Shown one piece after another: positions 7,708 through 16,378 of a DNA stretch of 64,000 nt. Location of the stretch: assembly GCA_016744335.1 (NCBI GenBank), contig JADGEO010000001.1, positions 1-64,000 on the forward strand, in the 5' to 3' direction. The position numbers were made by a program, and so were the translations under genes. Origin of the DNA: Anaerolineales bacterium. GTDB lineage: Bacteria; Chloroflexota; Anaerolineae; Anaerolineales; Villigracilaceae. The notes below the pieces were generated by a model. That model saw nothing but the letters and a program-made list of their open reading frames with translations. It ran no database searches and was not told the DNA's origin. Within the stretch, counting starts at the first letter, position 1. Each line of letters opens with the position of its first letter.

Positions 7708-8205
7708 TCACTCTACACTCAGCATCTTTTGGCGTTGCTCTACGCTATCCCCACCCGAAACCTGAATACGCCCAACAACCCCATCTTGCGGAGATTTTAG
7801 TTCATTTTGCATTTTCATCGATTCTAAGATAAGCAGAACATCACCCTCTTTGACTTCTTGCCCCTCCTCTACAAGAACAGAAACAACCAGCCCAGGCATG
7901 GGGGCTTTTAGGTAAAAAGTGCCAGAAATGGCTTTACTACTGCCAGCCGCGGCACGAAGCCTTCTCTCTCGCTCATCTTCAACTTGACTATTGTAGAGCC
8001 GCCCCTTGATTAGCACTTCGAGGTTATCTTCTCCCTCGTAAACATAGGCTTCGTAAGATTCCCCATCTACAATTAAGGAAAAAATGGGCTGAGATCTAAC
8101 AGATTCAAAATCGACCTCAACTATTTTTCCATTAACTGAAACGTGTTCTTTGTCTATAATTTCTACTTGAAATTCTTTCCCATCTATCGTGGTTATATAC
8201 TCCAT
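7708..8205 (-). CDS. Biotin carboxyl carrier protein of an acyl-CoA carboxylase
   Basis: Carries biotin between the carboxylase and carboxyltransferase subunits. The C-terminal biotinyl domain (about residues 95-165) has APMPGLVVSVLVEEGQEV and the biotinylation motif LESMKMQNE, with K131 as the modified lysine. The N-terminal 90 residues resemble the BT domain of propionyl-CoA carboxylase alpha chains (VDGESYEAYVYEGED). Here it is a separate 165-residue protein rather than fused to the carboxylase. It lies 68 bp downstream of the biotin carboxylase gene as the last gene of the run. RBS GAGG precedes ATG. Confidence 0.9.
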   Translation of the reverse strand: MEYITTIDGKEFQVEIIDKEHVSVNGKIVEVDFESVRSQPIFSLIVDGESYEAYVYEGEDNLEVLIKGRLYNSQVEDERERRLRAAAGSSKAISGTFYLKAPMPGLVVSVLVEEGQEVKEGDVLLILESMKMQNELKSPQDGVVGRIQVSGGDSVEQRQKMLSVE

Positions 8206-8273
8206 TATTTTGCCTCACTTATTCACAGTTTGCCAAAAAAGCAACAAAACTATCTAATTATCTAAGAATGCAA

Positions 8274-9782
8274 CTATTTAGACAATCGCTCCCAGCGAGA
8301 TAGCCATTTCCAATTGCTAGTATCGCGTGCATTGCGGCGCACAACATGCGCCGAGCGTTCGGTCTGTTCGTGTTTGACTAATGTAGCAATAATAGCCGCA
8401 ATATCTAAATGCGTCTCTTTACCTTCAGAAATTTCTTCCATATCAAACTCTTCTTCTACGAAACGAGTATCATACCGCCCCCCTAAAAAGCGATGCGAAT
8501 CCATCATGGTTTGGTGAAAAGGGATATTTGTACGAACACCAACCACCCTATATTCGGCAAGCGCACGCCGCATCCGCAAAATGGCTTGGGCGCGATTTTC
8601 ACCCCATACAATCAATTTCGAAATCATCGAATCATAGTAGGGCGTAATCTCTGTCCCCGAATATACGCCCGTATCTATACGAACACCAGGTCCTGTTGGT
8701 AAAACCGCGTGGGAAATATGCCCTGTAGAAGGCATAAAATTATTATGAGGGTCTTCGGCATTAATACGACACTCAATTGCCGCACCATTTATTTTTATAT
8801 CTTCTTGCGCTAAAGAAAGCTGTCTACCTCTCGCTATCCGAATTTGCTCCATCACAATATCTACACCTGTGACCAATTCCGTAATTGGGTGCTCTACTTG
8901 CAAGCGTGTATTCATTTCAAGAAAATAAAAGTTCTTATCTTTGTCTACTAAACACTCAATTGTGCCTGCGCTCTCATAGCCAACTGCCTTTGCGGCTTGG
9001 ACTGCGACCTCGCCCATCCGCTCGCGAAGTTCCTCTGTCATTGCGGGTGATGGTGCTTCTTCTAATAATTTTTGATGACGTCTTTGTAGTGAACATTCTC
9101 GTTCATTGAGGTGTATCACGTTCCCAAACTTGTCTGCCAAGATTTGTATTTCAATGTGGCGCGCGCCCAAAAGCAGTTTTTCGAGGTAAACATTATCCTC
9201 TCCGAAAGCAGACATTGCCTCACCACGTGCAGAGTTAAGTGCGGATGGCATTTCTTCTATGCTTTTAACCTCGCGCATCCCCTTGCCCCCACCGCCCGCG
9301 GTTGCCTTAATCAAAAGCGGAAAACCAATTTCTGGAGCCAGTTTAAGCAACTCTTCATCACTAAATCTATCTGTGCCTTTGGTGCCGGGCACAACGGGTA
9401 CACCAGCTTCTAGCATTATTTTACGAGCAATGGCTTTATCTCCCATTGAAGAAATAGCAAAAGGGCTAGGACCGATAAACTCAAGCCCTGCATCTTCAAC
9501 TTCCTGAGCAAAAGCGGCATTCTCTGCTAAAAACCCATAACCAGGGTGAATTGCCCCCGCTCCACTTTTTAATGCAATCTCAATTATTTTATCGCCTTTT
9601 AAATAAGATTCGCTGGAGGGTGCAGGACCTAATAAATAAGCCTCTGTCGCATAGCGAACGTGCAAGGCTTGCCGGTCTGCCGTTGAATAAACTGCTACTG
9701 TTTTAATGCCCAATTCACGACAAGCCCGCAAAATGCGAACGGCTATTTCTCCACGATTGGCTATTAATACTTTTGTAAACAT
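8274..9782 (-). CDS. accC: Biotin carboxylase subunit of acyl-CoA (acetyl/propionyl-CoA) carboxylase
   Basis: ATP-grasp enzyme that carboxylates biotin on the carrier protein. At 502 residues it is longer than the E. coli AccC (about 450), with an extra C-terminal tail of about 50 residues. The N-terminus is [20 protein letters not shown], the glycine-rich ATP loop GGGGKGMR is at 163-170, and [11 protein letters not shown] near 290-300 holds the metal-binding Glu and catalytic Arg. RBS AAGGAACG. Linked with the carboxyltransferase (10537-12087) and carrier (7708-8205), it forms a full acyl-CoA carboxylase set. Propionyl-CoA versus acetyl-CoA use is not decided by sequence. Confidence 0.9.
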   Translation of the reverse strand: MFTKVLIANRGEIAVRILRACRELGIKTVAVYSTADRQALHVRYATEAYLLGPAPSSESYLKGDKIIEIALKSGAGAIHPGYGFLAENAAFAQEVEDAGLEFIGPSPFAISSMGDKAIARKIMLEAGVPVVPGTKGTDRFSDEELLKLAPEIGFPLLIKATAGGGGKGMREVKSIEEMPSALNSARGEAMSAFGEDNVYLEKLLLGARHIEIQILADKFGNVIHLNERECSLQRRHQKLLEEAPSPAMTEELRERMGEVAVQAAKAVGYESAGTIECLVDKDKNFYFLEMNTRLQVEHPITELVTGVDIVMEQIRIARGRQLSLAQEDIKINGAAIECRINAEDPHNNFMPSTGHISHAVLPTGPGVRIDTGVYSGTEITPYYDSMISKLIVWGENRAQAILRMRRALAEYRVVGVRTNIPFHQTMMDSHRFLGGRYDTRFVEEEFDMEEISEGKETHLDIAAIIATLVKHEQTERSAHVVRRNARDTSNWKWLSRWERLSK

Positions 9783-9870
9783 AATTCGTTCCTTGTTTTC
9801 TTGGGCATTTACTGATCTTTTGGTCTAATTGGTCTGCTAGCATACTGGTCTAGTGCACCGCTTCCATCAT

Positions 9871-10518
9871 TCACAACTCCGGCAGGGTCGTTATCTCGTA
9901 ATCTGCTAGCAAACGTTCTAGATAATCAATTTGCACAGAGATTTGTTTTTCGAAGGCTTTTTTTCCGCTTTTCGTTTGCATAAAATCTAACTCAGACACG
10001 CTTCGAAGATATTTCACGCGGCTTTCTACTGCCGCTATAAAATCTCCATACTCTTCTTTCACTAAATCACCCAACTCCAAAGCCGTTCTATAGGTGCTAA
10101 AACGATCTAGCTTATCGGCATCGCTAAGAACTTTTGCTTCTAATATATGAGGGTGCTTGAAACCCGCCTCACCATCTACGTGCGAGGCTATAGCATAACG
10201 GATATTCTTACGCTCAACCTTGGTGTAGCCCAATTTTTTTAGAAATTCTCGCACCATTCTTTCACCAACGCGCCCATGCTCTACCGTATGGCATTCATCG
10301 CTCAACTTGGCAATATCATGCAAAAGACAAGAAGCAATAACCTGCTCAACATTTGCACCTTCTATTTTAGCAAGACGCTTTCCATATTGGGCAACGCGCA
10401 AGGTATGTAGCCAACGATAGGTTAGAGACTCTTTTTCTTGAAGGTTTTCTTTCAACGCTAAATCATTTTTATCTTTAGCATAAATAGCGATATTTTCTAT
10501 TCGGCTCTCAGGATTCAT
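9871..10518 (-). CDS. HD domain phosphohydrolase
   Basis: 215-residue HD-superfamily protein. H38 in WLHTLRVAQYG, then ASCLLHDIAKLSDEC with the HD pair near residues 68-69, and a further His in IASHVDGE form the expected metal site. Such proteins hydrolyse nucleotides or related phosphates; the substrate cannot be read from this sequence. It sits 18 bp downstream of the carboxyltransferase gene and about 90 bp upstream of the biotin carboxylase, so it is co-transcribed with the carboxylase. The functional link, if any, is not evident. Confidence 0.8.
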   Translation of the reverse strand: MNPESRIENIAIYAKDKNDLALKENLQEKESLTYRWLHTLRVAQYGKRLAKIEGANVEQVIASCLLHDIAKLSDECHTVEHGRVGERMVREFLKKLGYTKVERKNIRYAIASHVDGEAGFKHPHILEAKVLSDADKLDRFSTYRTALELGDLVKEEYGDFIAAVESRVKYLRSVSELDFMQTKSGKKAFEKQISVQIDYLERLLADYEITTLPEL

Positions 10519-10536
10519 TATTTTCCATTCAACATT

Positions 10537-12087
10537 CTACAGGGGGATATTGCCATGTTTCTTCGGCGGATTAGAGTCACGCTTATTACTAAGCATTTCT
10601 AGTGCATTAATTAAACGTGGACGTGTATTGCGTGGCTCAATTACATCATCGAGATAACCACGCCCTGCGGCGACGTAAGGATTGGCGAATTTCTCGCGAT
10701 ACTCCTCAACTAACTCCGCTTTACGTGCTACAGGGTCATCTGCCTCTGCTAGTTCCTTGCGGAAAATGATATTAACGGCACCATCTGGTCCCATCACCGC
10801 AATTTCAGCGGAGGGCCAGGCAATATTCAAGTCGCCGCGAATATGCTTGGATGACATCACATCATAAGCACCCCCATAGGCTTTTCGCGTAACAACCGTT
10901 AATTTTGGCACAGTTGCTTCACAATAGGCATAAAGTAGCTTTGCGCCAGACCGAATAATGCCACCATGCTCTTGTACGGTGCCAGGCAAAAATCCAGGAA
11001 CGTCTTCAAAGGTAATAACTGGGATGTTGAAAGAATCGCAGAATCGGATAAATCTTCCAGCTTTCTCTGAGGCTTCTATATCTAATACACCAGCTAATAC
11101 TGCTGGCTGATTGGCGACAACGCCTACAGAGTGACCACCGAGACGGGCGAACCCCACCACGATATTCATTGCATAGCTAGAATGGATTTCGAAAAACTCA
11201 CCGCTATCCATCACACGTTGAATGATTTCCTTCACATCATAGGGCTTGCTAGGGTCATCTGGGATGATTGTATCTAAGTCTTTATCTCGGCGCAAAGGGT
11301 CATCTCCATTGGGCACAAAGGGTGGGTCTTCCATATTATTTTGCGGTAAATAACCAAGTAACTTTCGAATCAAATAGAGTGTATCTGCTTCACTATCGGC
11401 GGCAACATGACAAACACCAGATACTTCTGAATGAACGCTTGCTCCTCCCAAATCTTCAAAAGAGACATTTTCGTTGGTCACGGCTTTTACAACATCAGGA
11501 CCCGTCACAAACATATAAGACGAATCGCGCACCATAAAGATAAAATCGGTTAAGGCTGGCGAATAAACCGCGCCGCCCGCACAGGGTCCCATAATGGCTG
11601 AGATTTGTGGAACAACACCGCTCGCTAGGGTATTGCGAAGAAATATATCGGCGTAGCCGCCCAAAGCAACAACACCCTCTTGAATTCTCGCTCCACCAGA
11701 GTCATTTAATCCAATAACAGGCGCACCATTTTTAATTGCCATATCCATTAATTTAACAATTTTTTCTGCGTGAACTTCTCCAAGACTGCCGCCAAGTACG
11801 GTGAAGTCTTGAGAAAAAACATAGATTAAGCGTCCGTTTATTGTTCCCCATCCTGTAACCACGCTATCGGTCATAAATTTCTTTTTATCTAAACCGAAGT
11901 CAGTTGTTCGGTGAACAACAAAAGGGTCTAATTCACGAAAAGAGCCTTTGTCTAATAATAAATCGAGGCGTTCGCGCGCAGTTAAGCGTCCTTTTTTGTG
12001 CTGGACTTCAACGCGGGCTTTTCCACCTCCTACACGGGTTTGGACTTTCAAATCTCGAAGTTCTTGTATTTTAGAGTTATCTGTCAT
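10537..12087 (-). CDS. pccB: Carboxyltransferase (beta) subunit of acyl-CoA carboxylase, PccB type
   Basis: Transfers carboxyl from biotin to an acyl-CoA. The 516-residue protein contains both crotonase-like halves. The N-terminal half has [14 protein letters not shown] and the oxyanion-hole stretch [16 protein letters not shown]. The C-terminal half has [20 protein letters not shown] and [15 protein letters not shown]. This organisation is that of propionyl-CoA carboxylase/methylmalonyl-CoA carboxyltransferase rather than split AccA/AccD. It is first of the four carboxylase-associated genes and follows a small membrane protein gene by about 20 bp. RBS GAGAG. Confidence 0.92.
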   Translation of the reverse strand: MTDNSKIQELRDLKVQTRVGGGKARVEVQHKKGRLTARERLDLLLDKGSFRELDPFVVHRTTDFGLDKKKFMTDSVVTGWGTINGRLIYVFSQDFTVLGGSLGEVHAEKIVKLMDMAIKNGAPVIGLNDSGGARIQEGVVALGGYADIFLRNTLASGVVPQISAIMGPCAGGAVYSPALTDFIFMVRDSSYMFVTGPDVVKAVTNENVSFEDLGGASVHSEVSGVCHVAADSEADTLYLIRKLLGYLPQNNMEDPPFVPNGDDPLRRDKDLDTIIPDDPSKPYDVKEIIQRVMDSGEFFEIHSSYAMNIVVGFARLGGHSVGVVANQPAVLAGVLDIEASEKAGRFIRFCDSFNIPVITFEDVPGFLPGTVQEHGGIIRSGAKLLYAYCEATVPKLTVVTRKAYGGAYDVMSSKHIRGDLNIAWPSAEIAVMGPDGAVNIIFRKELAEADDPVARKAELVEEYREKFANPYVAAGRGYLDDVIEPRNTRPRLINALEMLSNKRDSNPPKKHGNIPL

Positions 12088-12107
12088 ATTTCTCTCTTTT
12101 ATAGTTC

Positions 12108-12602
12108 TTAGTTTGATAGTTCCTTAGAATTTTCGGGGGAATTTTCATGCCCATCTGCCTCAGCATCTCCAGAAAAATAGCGTCGGCTTTTAGGCAAAGT
12201 AAAAATAATTATACTGCTAGCCAAAAACAACAGGTTTGTTATAAACACAAATAAAGCATTGCTTCTTTCTATGTGGGGCTGATAAAAAAAACGATCCAGC
12301 CAATAATAACTCGTGTAAAGAAATGCCAGGAGCACAAAAGCGACTCCGCCCCATTTCCACTCAAGATAGATGCCGAGATAAACTATCAGCCAGCACAATG
12401 CCCACAACAAGCCCGTCGCGGCGATGTAGGCGGGTCCGGGATTCGGCATAAAGTCCAAAATCAAATTCCATTGACTAAGTGCAGTGTTAAATCGGACCAC
12501 GTTCGAGAACACAAGAATTAACGCCATCCCCCCCCAGATGGTTACGAAAAAAGGAGCTTTTAAAAAAAAACGCTTTATTTTCCTAATCATTCTTACGCTC
12601 AT
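12108..12602 (-). CDS. Small membrane protein, four predicted TM segments
   Basis: 164 residues with hydrophobic stretches near residues 15-35, 58-78, 82-105 and 112-135, and a charged C-terminal tail rich in Glu/Asn/Ser. No known family was recognised. It overlaps the preceding membrane protein gene by up to 20 bp and lies 20 bp before the carboxyltransferase gene, so the two small membrane genes look translationally coupled. An alternative ATG at 12590 (MIRKIKRFF) would reduce the overlap to 8 bp. Confidence 0.7.
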   Translation of the reverse strand: MSVRMIRKIKRFFLKAPFFVTIWGGMALILVFSNVVRFNTALSQWNLILDFMPNPGPAYIAATGLLWALCWLIVYLGIYLEWKWGGVAFVLLAFLYTSYYWLDRFFYQPHIERSNALFVFITNLLFLASSIIIFTLPKSRRYFSGDAEADGHENSPENSKELSN

Positions 12603-12975
12603 ATAAAAAGATGGTTGCCACGAAAGGCGGGAAGAAAATTAATGCACCCCACATCAAAGGCGATAAGTTTCCCAAATGCAAAGGTTCTGATAAAAAAACA
12701 ACTGCCAATAATGCGCTCATGCTACTATAAAAAGCTCGTGAAAAAGAGCGGGTTCCCTCATATTTACGATGCGCCTTATAAGCCCCCATAGAAACGCCCA
12801 TGCCATAGCCCCAAACCGCACCGCGCATGGCGTAAAGCAAAGTGCCCCAATCAGGGGAAAAAATTTTATTTGCTATAAAACCAAGAAGCGCACCCAATAA
12901 AGCAATGAGAAAGCCTGCTACGATGCCGTTGAGGAAAATATACTTTGCATTGGTACGAAGGTAGGTTTTGATGAT
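12583..12975 (-). CDS. Small membrane protein, start probably upstream of first TTG
   Basis: The first conventional start is TTG at 12897 (104 residues), but no ribosome-binding site precedes it and it would begin inside a hydrophobic helix. The frame is open back to 13020, and an AAGGA sits just before two ATC codons at 12975 and 12972. Starting there gives IIKTYLRTNAKYIFLNGIVAG and a complete first TM segment. Three to four TM segments follow. No family recognised. Either an ATC start codon or a sequence change of an original ATG is needed. It overlaps the next gene by up to 20 bp. Confidence 0.55.
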   Translation of the reverse strand: MIKTYLRTNAKYIFLNGIVAGFLIALLGALLGFIANKIFSPDWGTLLYAMRGAVWGYGMGVSMGAYKAHRKYEGTRSFSRAFYSSMSALLAVVFLSEPLHLGNLSPLMWGALIFFPPFVATIFLYERKND

Positions 12976-12992
12976 GGTATCCTTTTTCTTTA

Positions 12993-13020
12993 AATAATCT
13001 GCAAAATCTGCGGATAGAAA
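12993..13020 (-). repeat. Dispersed intergenic repeat (AATCTGCGGA type)
   Basis: AATAATCTGCAAAATCTGCG plus GATAGAAA abuts the stop codon of the metallopeptidase gene. Same family as 1372-1392. Confidence 0.45.
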
Positions 13021-14166
13021 TCACTGCATTCTAATCAAACGAGAATAGGCGCGGGCAATAATTTCACTACGTAATTCTACCAGTTCGGGGAATTGATAGA
13101 AAAATAAAACCTTTTCCTCAGCAATTGTGTTGCCCGCTGGCTTGGGATGAGTGACAAAAACAGCCCAAGATTCTGCAATATCTTCCCCAGGGTTGGTCAT
13201 CGCATATTCGGTGACGAATTCATCTTCACGCCCAGCCCAAAACTCATCTAAAGCATCATAATAAGCATAATCGTCTTCGATCATTTCGATATCAAGCCAT
13301 TCATTATAAATATCTGTCCAATACTCGTCATAAAAAAGATAAAAATAAGAAGAAGAATTTGCGCACCCCTCCCCCGTAAAATAGGTTGTACAATTATCTT
13401 CTGCATCAAAATAAGCATTATCATCTTCTGGATTATAAAAAACAGCTTCATCTACCTTAACTTGTTCTGAGTTTAACGTAAGCAAATGTCCATATTCGTG
13501 AATCAGTGTAAAGGTGAAATCCTGCATATCAGCTGTGTCTTCGGGGTCAATCTCAATCATCCACGCATAAGGGTCGGTCTGCGTTTGCTCTACCGCCGCC
13601 AGCGTGCCGTTTTTCCCGTCAGTAAAAACAAGATAATTGCTCACAAAGTCACGTCTTTCTTGCGGAATCACCGCAGAGAAAAAATCCCAAACACGCTCAT
13701 GCACCTCACCATTTTCCTGCAACGGTTTCAATTCTGCTGACACATCTTCATATTCTGGTGCAGAAATTTCATTACCCGTAATTGTATATTTCACTAAATT
13801 TTCTTCTTCGCCAACTTCTTCTGCATCTGAAAAATCTTCGTCACTATAATCCGTTACGCCCGCCATCATTGTTAAGAAAAGTGGCTCTGCACTTCCATCG
13901 TCACGATAGCAAAGTTCACTTTCAGGATGATAGCTTTCGCCTTCAAAACAAGATTCGGCGGGATTTCCTGATTCCCCAACATCTCCCGCTTCGGTGGGCG
14001 GAGGGACGGTATTTGGCATCTCTGCGCCATCGCCTTCTGCATCATGCGTGGGTGGGCTGGGTATCGTTATATCATCACCTACTGGCCCCATTACAGCTTG
14101 GCAGGCAATCAATGTTACCGCCACCGTCAAGATAAATACTTTTATTTGCCAATTCTTTCTCATCAC
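13021..14166 (-). CDS. Lipoprotein with HEYGH zinc metallopeptidase motif
   Basis: 381 residues. A basic N-terminus and hydrophobic stretch end in LIAC, with C22 as the probable lipidated cysteine, so the protein is anchored outside the cytoplasmic membrane. A low-complexity acidic and Pro-rich linker covers about 28-75. The catalytic region has FTLIHEYGHLLTL (HEYGH at 223-227), a gluzincin-type zinc site. GEDIAESWAVFV near residues 330-340 could supply the third ligand (Glu). The mature protein is very acidic and tyrosine-rich. Specific family and substrate were not recognised. The start is GTG at 14166 or the adjacent ATG at 14163, both after AGGAG. Confidence 0.7.
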   Translation of the reverse strand: MMRKNWQIKVFILTVAVTLIACQAVMGPVGDDITIPSPPTHDAEGDGAEMPNTVPPPTEAGDVGESGNPAESCFEGESYHPESELCYRDDGSAEPLFLTMMAGVTDYSDEDFSDAEEVGEEENLVKYTITGNEISAPEYEDVSAELKPLQENGEVHERVWDFFSAVIPQERRDFVSNYLVFTDGKNGTLAAVEQTQTDPYAWMIEIDPEDTADMQDFTFTLIHEYGHLLTLNSEQVKVDEAVFYNPEDDNAYFDAEDNCTTYFTGEGCANSSSYFYLFYDEYWTDIYNEWLDIEMIEDDYAYYDALDEFWAGREDEFVTEYAMTNPGEDIAESWAVFVTHPKPAGNTIAEEKVLFFYQFPELVELRSEIIARAYSRLIRMQ

Positions 14167-14247
14167 AGTATTGCTCCTATAGATATTTTTTTGCTCAGGT
14201 TTTACAAACAGTATGCTACTAAAAACTGTCGTGAATTTATGACCGCC

Positions 14248-16293
14248 CTACCGCAAGAATTTCATCACAGCCTTTTTGCGATAATAGGCTGTTGGCTGTC
14301 CTAAACGTTCTTCATACTCTCCCTTATAAGGCAATTCAGCCAAAATAAGCGGATTTGAGAAAACATAATCTAATTCCATTGCTTCAAAATGCTCATCACC
14401 ACGCCCGTCCTTGTGGAGTTGAAAGTATTCATAACTATTAATCAAACCATCCATATTAACGATGGTACGATTTTCAATAAAATAGCCCAAATTGCCCCCA
14501 CCTGTCATGCCGATTAATGTCCCCTCTTCGGTATTCTCTTCTACGACTGCGATAATTTCCATATACTCATGCCCTTCGTGCACAACGCCATAGGGCATAA
14601 GATGAGCTAGACGCATATAAAAATTTTGCGCCCAAAAGAAAGCAAGCAGAATTGTTGCCAAATAAGCGAAATTACGCACAGCACCATTGTGCTGTACCAG
14701 AGAAAGAAAAAGAATATCTAAAAGAAGAGCAAAAAGGAATACAGTAAAAATCAATTGCGTGACCCAATACCACTCTTTAACTGCTGAATAGCCAGTGGCA
14801 TGGTAAAAGATGACTTGGGCAAGAGCGCCAACGAATAGCGGTAGCAAGCCCAGCTTCACGCTCGCTCGCATCGCTCTTTTTTTATTGAGGAGCAAAATAA
14901 TCACAATAAGTATCACGATAAGGACAAAAAGTTGCCAATAAGCTGAATCCTTATCTGAATAACCCACCCAGCGAGTGAGCGTATCCCGCATCCAAATTGT
15001 GAACTGTGTAAAAAATCCCCAAGCGTTGAAGTCTGAGTCGGGCTTTGCGTCTAACCCGAAAAAGGTATATTTACGATTTGCTGAGCCACCATAAACGTTG
15101 CCAGACAAACTACCCCACCAACGTTTAACCTGCCCACTAACAGGGCTAGGCGTGCCAAAATAGAGTTGATTGAAAAGCATATAAACGCCTAAGGCCCCGC
15201 CAACAATGCCAAAATAGGCAAAGCCTTCACTAAGCCAAGTTTTCCAGTTTTCACGCAGAAGTTGCAGGGGAGGGATTTTCTCTCGCACCCGCTTAGGGGA
15301 AAGATAACGCACGCCAAAACGAGTGATTAGCAGAGGAATAAGATTGATGAATAAAACGCTACGCGGGAAGCTCTCAACAAATCCCACCCGTTGTAAAAGG
15401 GGGATTGCAAGAAAGATAATTAGAATTGAAGCAAGAAAGGCTGTGGCTATACGCAAAACCAAAGAGCGCACACTCATACTGCACGGATGCTGGTATAAGC
15501 CAGAAAAATAATAAATAAGAAGGGAGATAGCAATAAAAAGTAAAGTGATTTTTAGGGTGCTTTCACCAAAAAGATAGTATTCTTTCATACCAACTTTGTA
15601 AATTACGTTGGCAAAAGTGAAAAAGAGTATGCCGAGAATATCGCTAAGTAAAAGATAACGCAGGGGTGTTTTACGAAAAACAAGATATATACCAAAGAAA
15701 AGAACAAAGAAAATAGTATCTAAGCGGCTAAACATAACCATAACAGCCAGAAGTGCAAAGGTGATTATTTCTTTGCGTGTTAGCGATTCTGTGCGCCACT
15801 TGCGTTCTAATTTTTCAGCATAATATAAGAAAAGAAGGCTTGAGAATACTACAAGGCCTGTTTCTAAACCAAATTGTGCAGTTGTGGCATAGATATAAAA
15901 ATTAAATGCCCAAAAGGTAGCCGCCAAAATAGCAACTACGCGAGATAGGACATTTGAAATAAGTCTATAAAGCAAAATCGCTGAGCCTGCATGAAGCGCA
16001 CCCATCACTAGAATAAGAACACGAAGGGGGAGAACTAAATCAACGCGCGCTAAGGAAAAAATTGGGATATTAACCAATAACCAAAGCGGATGATAGCCAT
16101 TAGATAGGTTTATGCCATCAAACGCACTCCCCAATCCTTCGCTGATATTTTGGGCAACTTTAAAATAATAATAAGCGTCATCACGCGTGAACCAGCGATT
16201 AGGAAAGTTATGCGCGTCTGAAAAGACGGCATAGCCTGCACCTGCCATGATGGCGATGAAGAGGATAAGTTCGAAGAGTTTTTCTTTTTTCAT
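14248..16293 (-). CDS. Polytopic membrane protein, GT-C glycosyltransferase-like
   Basis: 681 residues with about a dozen hydrophobic segments. The first extracytoplasmic loop has RDDAYYYFKVAQNISEG followed by NGYHPLWLLV, the acidic pair and layout seen in GT-C fold transferases that use polyprenyl-phosphate sugars. A periplasmic C-terminal segment follows (EENTEEGTLIGMTGGGNLGY onward). Sugar donor and acceptor are unknown. It lies between the lipoprotein metallopeptidase and the CCA-type gene in the same orientation with gaps under 90 bp. No clear ribosome-binding site is visible before the ATG. Confidence 0.6.
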   Translation of the reverse strand: MKKEKLFELILFIAIMAGAGYAVFSDAHNFPNRWFTRDDAYYYFKVAQNISEGLGSAFDGINLSNGYHPLWLLVNIPIFSLARVDLVLPLRVLILVMGALHAGSAILLYRLISNVLSRVVAILAATFWAFNFYIYATTAQFGLETGLVVFSSLLFLYYAEKLERKWRTESLTRKEIITFALLAVMVMFSRLDTIFFVLFFGIYLVFRKTPLRYLLLSDILGILFFTFANVIYKVGMKEYYLFGESTLKITLLFIAISLLIYYFSGLYQHPCSMSVRSLVLRIATAFLASILIIFLAIPLLQRVGFVESFPRSVLFINLIPLLITRFGVRYLSPKRVREKIPPLQLLRENWKTWLSEGFAYFGIVGGALGVYMLFNQLYFGTPSPVSGQVKRWWGSLSGNVYGGSANRKYTFFGLDAKPDSDFNAWGFFTQFTIWMRDTLTRWVGYSDKDSAYWQLFVLIVILIVIILLLNKKRAMRASVKLGLLPLFVGALAQVIFYHATGYSAVKEWYWVTQLIFTVFLFALLLDILFLSLVQHNGAVRNFAYLATILLAFFWAQNFYMRLAHLMPYGVVHEGHEYMEIIAVVEENTEEGTLIGMTGGGNLGYFIENRTIVNMDGLINSYEYFQLHKDGRGDEHFEAMELDYVFSNPLILAELPYKGEYEERLGQPTAYYRKKAVMKFLR

Positions 16294-16343
16294 AGTTTTA
16301 GGTCTTTTAGACTTTGAGGTGTTTTCAAAAAAGTGAGTAAATT

Positions 16344-16378
16344 CTACGGAAATCCGTTAAATCTATAAAATCCGCCTT
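16344..16378 (-). repeat. Dispersed intergenic repeat (AATCCG type)
   Basis: CTACGGAAATCCGTTAAATC followed by TATAAAATCCGCCTT, abutting the stop codon of the DHH-CBS-CCA gene. Related to copies at 1372, 12993, 22162 and 42602. Confidence 0.4.
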